A DNA stretch of 24,361 bases from CAVZKK01 sp964573475 (GTDB lineage: Archaea > Thermoproteota > Bathyarchaeia > Bathyarchaeales > Bathycorpusculaceae), in contig CAZNJT010000016.1 of NCBI GenBank assembly GCA_964573475.1, positions 1-24,361 on the forward strand, written 5' to 3'. This document shows, piece after piece, positions 14,866 to 20,432 of this stretch. The position numbers were made by a program, and so were the translations under genes. The notes below the pieces were generated by a model that worked only from the letters and a program-made list of their open reading frames with translations, was not told the origin of the DNA and did not search any database. Position 1 is the stretch's first letter; each line of letters opens with the position of its first letter.

Positions 14866-15037
14866 GCTTTGCATGTTCACCATTTAAATAGCTAGAGGTA
14901 TCCTTGCCATTTCCTCCTTAAATACCCGAAGTAAAGCCTCTCGAACGCGCTCCCTTTGTATTGCTGCGTTAAGAACGACCGTGAAACCAACATTTACGCA
15001 TAAATAAGTTTAATACAGCGTGTGAATTATGAAGGAT

Positions 15038-15059
15038 GTGCAAAAAGCGCTTTTTGCAC
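15038..15059. promoter_or_regulatory. 22-base perfect palindrome upstream of the CxxC protein gene
   Basis: The arms GTGCAAAAAGC and GCTTTTTGCAC are perfect and directly adjacent. The palindrome starts about 20 bases after a TATA-like site (15010-15017) and ends 28 bases before ATG 15088, so it spans or closely follows the expected transcript start. It could be an operator bound by a dimeric repressor or a 5'-leader hairpin. Confidence 0.55.
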
Positions 15060-15087
15060 TAAATAGTAAAGGGAGTTGAAAAAGGCA

Positions 15088-15225
15088 ATGTCTGGAAGAG
15101 AAACGTATAAGGCAGTCTGTGCCGAGTGCGGAAAGGAATGCGAAGTTCCCTTCAAACCTGACGGAAGCAGACCGGTATACTGCCGAGAATGTTACGCTAA
15201 ACGAAGAAATACAAGGAGATATTAA
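15088..15225 (+). CDS. Small CxxC-x17-CxxC zinc-ribbon protein
   Basis: 45-residue protein with Cys11/Cys14 (CAEC) and Cys32/Cys35 (CREC) separated by exactly 17 residues, matching the CxxC-x17-CxxC domain found in many small bacterial and archaeal proteins and probably binding one zinc. The tail AKRRNTRRY is strongly basic, suggesting nucleic-acid contact. Function is not known. ATG 15088 is preceded by AAAGG at 3 bases and GGGAG further up. The 22-base palindrome lies just upstream and a T-rich terminator candidate just downstream, so it looks like a separately regulated single-gene unit. Confidence 0.8.
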   Translation: MSGRETYKAVCAECGKECEVPFKPDGSRPVYCRECYAKRRNTRRY

Positions 15226-15260
15226 GCTAACAAGCTAACATCTATCCTTCGTTCACATCC

Positions 15261-15287
15261 TTTTTCTTTTTTATGTTTTCTTTTTTT
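15261..15287 (+). terminator. T-rich intrinsic terminator
   Basis: On the coding strand this segment consists of T5, T6, T4 and T7 runs with few other bases, beginning 36 bases after the stop of the CxxC protein gene. Archaeal RNA polymerase terminates at such U-runs without needing a hairpin. Confidence 0.6.
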
Positions 15288-15366
15288 GATGCTCTTACCA
15301 TTAATCATAATAAGCAGAAAGCACACTTCTACACGTTCACTATTGTGTGAGGTTAAGGGCGAGATA

Positions 15367-15510
15367 ATGCCTAGGGATCCGGTATGTGGCGCGATTCTAG
15401 ATGACAAGACATCGAAATTTAAGATCACTTACGAAGGGGAAACGTATCATTTCTGTAGTTTGACTTGCAAGAAAAGATTTAAAAGGAATCCAATGAAGTT
15501 TGTAAAATGA
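15367..15510 (+). CDS. YHS-domain protein (47 residues)
   Basis: A stand-alone YHS/TRASH-type metal-binding module: DPVCG at residues 4-8, YEGETYHFCSLTCKKRF with Cys30 and Cys34, then NPMKF. The three cysteines (Cys7, Cys30, Cys34) probably bind a metal; related modules occur in copper ATPases and metal-responsive proteins, and free ones may act as metal chaperones or sensors. ATG 15367 follows GGGCGAG at a short distance; the longer in-frame upstream reading lacks homology and crosses the T-rich terminator. It is followed by an 8-base-arm inverted repeat. Possible functional pairing with the CxxC protein 140 bases upstream is only suggested by position. Confidence 0.85.
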   Translation: MPRDPVCGAILDDKTSKFKITYEGETYHFCSLTCKKRFKRNPMKFVK

Positions 15511-15513
15511 GCA

Positions 15514-15545
15514 GAATTTTCCTAAAAATAAATAGAAGAAAATTC
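15514..15545 (+). terminator. Inverted repeat after the YHS gene
   Basis: GAATTTTC and GAAAATTC are perfect 8-base arms 16 bases apart, beginning 4 bases after the YHS stop. It could form a hairpin at the transcript end, though no T-run follows. Confidence 0.3.
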
Positions 15546-15612
15546 ATAAACGCAATTTTGTCGCGTAGCAACTTTATCGTAAGGTTAAATAGTTGATTTA
15601 TGGCTAAATTAG

Positions 15613-15635
15613 AGGGTTAGACCCTAATTATAGGG
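15613..15635 (+). promoter_or_regulatory. Two mutually exclusive hairpins in the serS leader
   Basis: AGGGT-TAG-ACCCT (15613-15625) and CCCTA-ATTA-TAGGG (15622-15635) share the segment CCCT, so only one can form at a time. A TATA-like TTAAATA at 15584-15590 predicts a transcript start near 15612, which places both at the very 5' end of the serS mRNA, 20 bases before the ATG. This geometry could switch between two states or could bind a protein. Confidence 0.4.
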
Positions 15636-15655
15636 CATAACTATCTGTGAGAAAG

Positions 15656-16945
15656 ATGTTGGACATTAAACTCGTCCGTGAAAATCCAAAGCTCGTACGG
15701 AACAATTTGATGAAGAGGGGAGACCCTGAAAACCTAAGGATGCTTGATGAACTAATTGATTTTGACCGGAAATGGCGGCAACATTTGACAGAATTGAATG
15801 AGCTCCGCCATGAAAGAAGGCTTATAACAACAGAGATTGCAGCGTTGAAAAAGAAGGGAAAAGATGCAAACAAAGAACTTTCGAAGGCAAAAAAGATTGA
15901 CACCGAAATCACAGCGTTAGAAAAGCAGGTGAACGAGTGCGAACAGAAAGTGCACTATTATCTTATGCGGCTTCCAAACCTTTTACATGAGTCGGTTCCA
16001 ACGGGCAAGGATGAAAACGATAATGTTCAAGTAAGAAGTTGGGGCGAAATACCCAAATTCAGTTTTCTCGTCAAAGACCACATAAATTTAGGCTTAAGCC
16101 TTGACATAATGGACATTGAAAGAGCTGGAAAAATTGCAGGAGCCAGATTCTTCTACCTAAAAAGAGAAGGCGTCTTCCTAGATATGGCTTTAATGAACTT
16201 TGCCCTAGAAGAAATGGTTAAGAAGGGCTACACGCCAATAGAACCACCTTTTCTAATGAGACGAGAACCCTACGAGGGCGTCGTAGCAATAAGTGACTTC
16301 GAGGATGTCCTATACAAAATTGAAAAAGAAGACCTATACCTAATTGCGACTTCAGAACATCCAATGGCAGCAATGTTCATGAATGAAGTGTTAAAAGCAG
16401 AAGATTTACCGCTCAAACTTGTTGGAGTAAGTGCAAACTTTAGAAAAGAAGCCGGAGCACACGGCAAAGATACCCGAGGAATCTTCCGAACTCACCAATT
16501 CAACAAGATTGAACAGTTTATTTTCTGCAAACCAGAAGACTCATGGAAAATGCATGAAGAACTTATACAAAACGCGGAAGAACTTGTTCAAAAACTAGGT
16601 CTGCCTTACCGCGTTGTAAATGACTGTACTGGCGATATCGGAACAGTTGCCGCTAAAAAATACGATATAGAAGCTTGGATGCCTGCACAAAATGCCTTTA
16701 GAGAAATAATTTCATGCAGCAACTGCACAGACTACCAAGCCAGAAGGTTAAACATAAAGTATAGAGAAAAAGAGGGCGAACCGCCTAAAGGGTTTGTGCA
16801 CACATTGAATTCGACAGCTATAGCTACTGGCAGAACAATCGTTGCAATACTTGAGAACAATCAGCAAAAAGACGGTTCAGTCGGTGTTCCTGAAGTTTTA
16901 AGAAAATACATGGGCGGTATCAAGAAAATAGAGCCAAAACGGTAA
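15656..16945 (+). CDS. serS: Seryl-tRNA synthetase (standard class II type)
   Basis: Charges tRNA-Ser with serine. The 429-residue protein has the N-terminal long coiled-coil arm (about 30-100; rich in Glu/Lys/Leu) that grips the tRNA variable arm, then the class II core. Motif 2 is FRKEAGAHGKDTRGIFRTHQFNKIE, followed by VVNDCTGDIGTVAAKKYDIEAWMP and REIISCSNCTDYQARR; motif 3 is NSTAIATGRTIVAILENNQ. This is the common SerRS, not the rare zinc-dependent methanogen form. ATG 15656 gives the canonical start MLDIKLVRENP, with GTGAG as ribosome site; the GTG at 15647 belongs to that site. Confidence 0.97.
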   Translation: MLDIKLVRENPKLVRNNLMKRGDPENLRMLDELIDFDRKWRQHLTELNELRHERRLITTEIAALKKKGKDANKELSKAKKIDTEITALEKQVNECEQKVHYYLMRLPNLLHESVPTGKDENDNVQVRSWGEIPKFSFLVKDHINLGLSLDIMDIERAGKIAGARFFYLKREGVFLDMALMNFALEEMVKKGYTPIEPPFLMRREPYEGVVAISDFEDVLYKIEKEDLYLIATSEHPMAAMFMNEVLKAEDLPLKLVGVSANFRKEAGAHGKDTRGIFRTHQFNKIEQFIFCKPEDSWKMHEELIQNAEELVQKLGLPYRVVNDCTGDIGTVAAKKYDIEAWMPAQNAFREIISCSNCTDYQARRLNIKYREKEGEPPKGFVHTLNSTAIATGRTIVAILENNQQKDGSVGVPEVLRKYMGGIKKIEPKR

Positions 16946-16995
16946 AACTTTTAATACTCTGATGCGAATTCTCAAGCTACATTTGGAGGATAAAC

Positions 16996-17604
16996 TTGTC
17001 TTCAAAAACGAAGCGTGTAAGAGATAGATGGCGAAGCAAATCGTGGTATACGGTGTTAGCTCCATCATACTTCGGAAACGTCGAGTTAGGAGCGATACCA
17101 GCCGATGAGCCGGAAAAACTGATTGGAAGAGTAATCGACTCAACACTTTACGATGTTACAAACGACTTTGCACATCAATACTTGAAATTGTATTTTCAAA
17201 TAACTGAAATTGATGGCAAAACTGCTAAAACAACGTTTAAAGGACACGAATACTCGCGAGATTATCTACGAAGCTTGGTCAGAAGAAGAACAACAAAGAT
17301 TGATGGACTGTTTAATATAACCTTAAAAGATGGACATAAACTGCGGGTGGCAGTCTCCGCTTTCACGCTCTCAAGAGTTAGGACATCACAAGAGAGAGAC
17401 ATACGCGTCATCATGGATAGAATTATTAAAGAAAAAGCTTCAACGCTGACACTGGACCAATTTGCACAGGAAATGGTTCTTGGAAAAATAGCGTCAGACA
17501 TATATAACGAAGCTAAAAAGATAGCTCCACTACGCCACATCGGCATTAGGAAATCAAAGCTTGTAACACAATTGGCACAGTTGCCACTGCAAAAGGCTGG
17601 ATAA
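16996..17604 (+). CDS. rps3ae: Small-subunit ribosomal protein eS1 (S3Ae)
   Basis: Archaeal/eukaryotic 30S protein near the mRNA exit site. The 202 residues match eS1: VRDRWRSKSWYTVLAPSYFGNVELGAIPADEPEKLIGRV, FKGHEYSRDYLRSLVRRRTTKIDGL, then RDIRVIMDRIIKEKA and IYNEAKKIAPLRHIGIRKSKL. TTG 16996 is the start, 5 bases after GGAGGA (16985-16990); a TATA-like CTTTTAATAC lies near 16948-16957. The stop is one base from the stop of the convergent korC gene, so its transcript must end inside korC sequence, where T-runs occur just beyond 17610. Confidence 0.96.
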   Translation: MSSKTKRVRDRWRSKSWYTVLAPSYFGNVELGAIPADEPEKLIGRVIDSTLYDVTNDFAHQYLKLYFQITEIDGKTAKTTFKGHEYSRDYLRSLVRRRTTKIDGLFNITLKDGHKLRVAVSAFTLSRVRTSQERDIRVIMDRIIKEKASTLTLDQFAQEMVLGKIASDIYNEAKKIAPLRHIGIRKSKLVTQLAQLPLQKAG

Positions 17605-17605
17605 A

Positions 17606-18151
17606 CTAGCTTTTTAGAAGGTTTTTAGCGTATTCGTAACCTTTTTCAAAAGCCGTTAGATTCAGTTCTTCAGTACCTTTAGGTATATTTGCTTTAACTG
17701 ATTCTTTGACAGCATTTTTATCTAATATGCCCGTGATAGCTACAAAGGCGCCTAACATGACGATGTTCGCAACTATTTTTCTTTCCAGTCCTTCGGCAAT
17801 TTTTGTGGCAGAAATTCGAAAAACTTTAACGCTTCTTAATTCTTTCTCGTGGGGAATCATGTCAGGGTCCATAATTATTATTCCGCCTGGTTTAATGTTT
17901 TCAGCGTATTCATTGTAGGCATGCTGAGACATCACAATTAATACGTCGGGTTCGACTACTTTTGGAAAATCTATCTCCTCTTCAGATATCACAACCTCAG
18001 ATTTGCATGCCCCACCCCTTGACTCGGGACCGTACGACTGCGTTTGAACAGCATTTTTTCCGCTATAGATGCATGCTGCCGCAGCTGTGATTATTCCGGA
18101 TTTAATTATTCCTTGCCCACCAAATCCTGCAAATCTTACTTCAACTCGCAT
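17606..18151 (-). CDS. korC: 2-oxoacid:ferredoxin oxidoreductase gamma subunit
   Basis: Smallest catalytic-complex subunit of the TPP-dependent oxidoreductase, forming part of the CoA-binding/interface domain. The 181-residue protein starts MRVEVRFAGFGGQGI with the FxGxGGQG signature, then QTQSYGPESRGGACKSEVVIS, a near-invariant gamma motif, and PDVLIVMSQHAYNEY. Length is typical of a separate gamma subunit. ATG 18151 overlaps the end of korB by 11 bases and is preceded by GGTGA, so translation is coupled. It is the last gene of the operon and is convergent with rps3ae. Confidence 0.95.
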   Translation of the reverse strand: MRVEVRFAGFGGQGIIKSGIITAAAACIYSGKNAVQTQSYGPESRGGACKSEVVISEEEIDFPKVVEPDVLIVMSQHAYNEYAENIKPGGIIIMDPDMIPHEKELRSVKVFRISATKIAEGLERKIVANIVMLGAFVAITGILDKNAVKESVKANIPKGTEELNLTAFEKGYEYAKNLLKS

Positions 18152-18998
18152 ACTCTTTCACCAATTCTCCCGCTTTCGTATTAATTTGAGCTATTTTTTC
18201 ATGGAGTAGTTTTTCGTAGCTTGGTTTTGCTATATCCACAAATTCGCCTACAACAATTTTTTCAGAAGTGATTTCTGCTTTGGCTGGATCTGAAAAATGT
18301 TCTACCACTGAAGCCCTTTTGAACCATTCCATCATTTCAAGTCCTGTTCGCATTTTGTTGTGGCGACCGAAAATTTCAGGACAGGGCGTAACCACTTCAA
18401 TGAAGCAGAAACCTTCTTTTTGCAGCAATTTTACAATGGATTGTGTTAGTCTTCGCGCATGCAAAGTTGTCCATCTAGCCACAAATGTGGCGCCTGATGC
18501 CGCTGCCAAATGGGCAAGGTTGAAGGGATGCTCGATGTTTCCATAGGGGGTTGTAGTTGTTAATGCTTCAAGCGGTGTTGTTGGACCCTGCTGTCCACCA
18601 GTCATTCCATAGTTGAAGTTATTTGCGCAAATCACTTTGACGCCTATGTTCCTCCGTGCAGCATGTATAAAGTGGTTCCCACCTATTGCAAACAGATCGC
18701 CATCTCCACTTATAATCACGACATCAAGCTCTGGATTTGCCAATTTTACTCCCGTTGCAAAGGCTATTGGACGCCCATGCGTTGTGTGAAATGAATTTAC
18801 GTTTGTGTATCCAGCCGCGCGCCCAATACATCCTATACCTGACACAACCACGAGTTTGTTCAAGTCTATTTGCAGCTCGTCTATTGCTTGAATGAAGCAG
18901 TTGAGGATGATGCCGTTACCACAACCTGAACACCATATGTGCGGCATCATTGCCTCTCTCAAATACTTTGACAACGGATGCACCATTTCTTCAACCAT
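18141..18998 (-). CDS. korB: 2-oxoacid:ferredoxin oxidoreductase beta subunit (TPP-binding)
   Basis: Holds thiamine pyrophosphate and the proximal 4Fe-4S cluster. The 285 residues include WCSGCGNG (Cys23, Cys26), GIGCIGRAAGY (Cys57), the TPP/Mg motif GDGDLFAIGGNH (from 98) with NNFNYGMTGGQ as its asparagine end, and TPCPEIFG supplying the fourth cluster cysteine. The family includes 2-oxoglutarate, pyruvate and branched-chain enzymes; the layout of separate A, B, C, D subunits favours a Kor-type enzyme but does not fix the substrate. Its start overlaps the korA stop as TAATG and has a near-perfect AAGGAGG ribosome site. Confidence 0.96.
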   Translation of the reverse strand: MVEEMVHPLSKYLREAMMPHIWCSGCGNGIILNCFIQAIDELQIDLNKLVVVSGIGCIGRAAGYTNVNSFHTTHGRPIAFATGVKLANPELDVVIISGDGDLFAIGGNHFIHAARRNIGVKVICANNFNYGMTGGQQGPTTPLEALTTTTPYGNIEHPFNLAHLAAASGATFVARWTTLHARRLTQSIVKLLQKEGFCFIEVVTPCPEIFGRHNKMRTGLEMMEWFKRASVVEHFSDPAKAEITSEKIVVGEFVDIAKPSYEKLLHEKIAQINTKAGELVKEYAS

Positions 18999-20149
18999 TA
19001 AATATTCCTCCTTATTGCTTCAAGAATCTCCATTGGAGTGTGTGGGTCTTCACCTAACTTTGAAAGAAAAACCACAGGAGTTTCTTTTGCTGACCTTTCA
19101 ACTTCTCGCACTAATTGTCCACAATTCATTTCGGGAACAACTATTTTTTTTGCTTGTTGGGCGATCCTTGCTATGGTTTTTTCTGGGAACGGCCATAATG
19201 TGATTGGACGCAGAAGACCTGCCTTTATTCCCTCTTCTCTAGCCTTTCTTACAGCGCTTAAAGCGGCTCTAGCAACTATTCCATAAGCAACAACAACCAC
19301 ATCCGCATCCTCCAGCATAACTTCTTCAACTCTTATTATCTTGTCCGCGTTTTTCCGTATCTTATCACAAAGCCTCCTCACAAGCCTCTGCTGGACTTCT
19401 GAACTTTGCGTTTGCGGATAGCCATGTTCATCATGTGTTAAGCCTGTAGCGTGAAAACTGAACCCGTCACCAAAGCAGGCCATGGGCGGAACCAGATCGT
19501 CATCAGGCATGAAAGGCATGTATTTTTCTGGTGGAACATTCGGCTTTTTGCGATTCACTATTTTCATTTTTTCAGCCGGTGGGATTACTACTTTTTCCCA
19601 CATATGCGCAACAATTTCATCCGCCAACAATATGGTTGGAACCCTGTAGGTTTCAGATAAGTTGAAGGCTTCAACAGTCAAGTCGAACATTTCTTGAACA
19701 GAAGAAGGAGCCAATGCTATTATTTCATAATCTCCATGAGAACCCCATTTTGCTTGCATCACATCCTGTTGCCCAGGCAACGTTGGCTGACCAGTGCTCG
19801 GTCCGCCACGCATAACATCCACAATTACACAAGGAGCTTCTGTCATAACGGCTAACCCTATGTTCTCTTGCATGAGACTAAAGCCTGGTCCAGACGTCGC
19901 TGTCATTGCTTTTAAGCCAGTATAGGAAGCGCCGATTACAGCCGCTATGGACCCAATCTCATCCTCCATTTGAATGTAAATTCCACCAATTTCAGGCATT
20001 CTTTGAGACAAATGCTCAGCAATTTCAGTTGCCGGAGTAATAGGATAACCTGCAAAAAATCTGCAGCCAGCAACTATTGCCCCTTCTGCACATGCAACAT
20101 CGCCATTCATGAAATGCGCGCCTGTAAGCACGGTTTCTTTTTTAGCCAT
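18998..20149 (-). CDS. korA: 2-oxoacid:ferredoxin oxidoreductase alpha subunit
   Basis: Carries the pyrimidine-binding and transketolase C-terminal-like domains. The 383-residue protein has AEGAIVAGCRFFAGYPITPATEI, QMEDEIGSIAAVIGASYTGLKAMTATSGPG, MRGGPSTGQPTLPGQQDVMQAKWGSHG, which closely fits KorA proteins, and a C-terminal half with RPITLWPFPEKTI and VPEMNCGQLVREVER. As expected for KorA, it lacks an internal ferredoxin domain, supplied instead by korD. ATG 20149 is chosen as the start with good homology; an in-frame ATG at 20158 lies too close to the GAGGG that probably acts as ribosome site, and the longer form overlaps korD. Confidence 0.95.
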   Translation of the reverse strand: MAKKETVLTGAHFMNGDVACAEGAIVAGCRFFAGYPITPATEIAEHLSQRMPEIGGIYIQMEDEIGSIAAVIGASYTGLKAMTATSGPGFSLMQENIGLAVMTEAPCVIVDVMRGGPSTGQPTLPGQQDVMQAKWGSHGDYEIIALAPSSVQEMFDLTVEAFNLSETYRVPTILLADEIVAHMWEKVVIPPAEKMKIVNRKKPNVPPEKYMPFMPDDDLVPPMACFGDGFSFHATGLTHDEHGYPQTQSSEVQQRLVRRLCDKIRKNADKIIRVEEVMLEDADVVVVAYGIVARAALSAVRKAREEGIKAGLLRPITLWPFPEKTIARIAQQAKKIVVPEMNCGQLVREVERSAKETPVVFLSKLGEDPHTPMEILEAIRRNI

Positions 20150-20151
20150 AC

Positions 20152-20430
20152 CTAGCATCCCTCTTTGCATGGTTTTTCAACAACGAAAATTGCAAAATCT
20201 GGACAAACTGCAGTGCAAAAACCGCAGATAATACACTTGTCTTCATCAACAATCTTAGGAGGATGAACACCCCTCACATTTATTTCTTCCGACTCTTCCA
20301 AAACCTTCTTGGGACAAAATTGTATGCAAAACCCGCATCCCTTACATTGGTCTTTAATTATGTGGATTTCCGCTTTTGGAAGTTTTACTTTTTCACTGTC
20401 AAGTGGTGTTCGCCAAAGTCTTACGGGCAT
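20152..20430 (-). CDS. korD: 2-oxoacid:ferredoxin oxidoreductase delta subunit (2x 4Fe-4S ferredoxin)
   Basis: Electron-transfer subunit passing electrons between the korB cluster and soluble ferredoxin. The 92 residues carry two CxxCxxCxxxCP motifs: Cys29/32/35/39 and Cys66/69/72/76, each ligating a 4Fe-4S cluster in the usual crossed pattern. Two additional cysteines (88 and 92) lie at the extreme C-terminus in KPCKEGC, beyond the ferredoxin fold. ATG 20430 lies 2 bases after the hdrA stop, with GGTGAGGG inside the hdrA end as ribosome site, so hdrA and korD are translationally linked. Confidence 0.95.
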   Translation of the reverse strand: MPVRLWRTPLDSEKVKLPKAEIHIIKDQCKGCGFCIQFCPKKVLEESEEINVRGVHPPKIVDEDKCIICGFCTAVCPDFAIFVVEKPCKEGC

Positions 20431-20432
20431 AG

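Larger units (their letters stand above)
14701..15087. other. 387-base stretch without a firm gene
   Basis: It holds a small hydrophobic ORF (14770-14865), a 22-base palindrome (15038-15059) and a TATA-like TTTAATAC (15010-15017). On the minus strand between about 15008 and 14885 an open stretch without a usual start codon encodes NVGFTVVLNAAIQRERVREA and continues to a stop; it looks protein-like and may be a decayed gene end. No tRNA, CRISPR or insertion sequence is visible. Confidence 0.5.
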
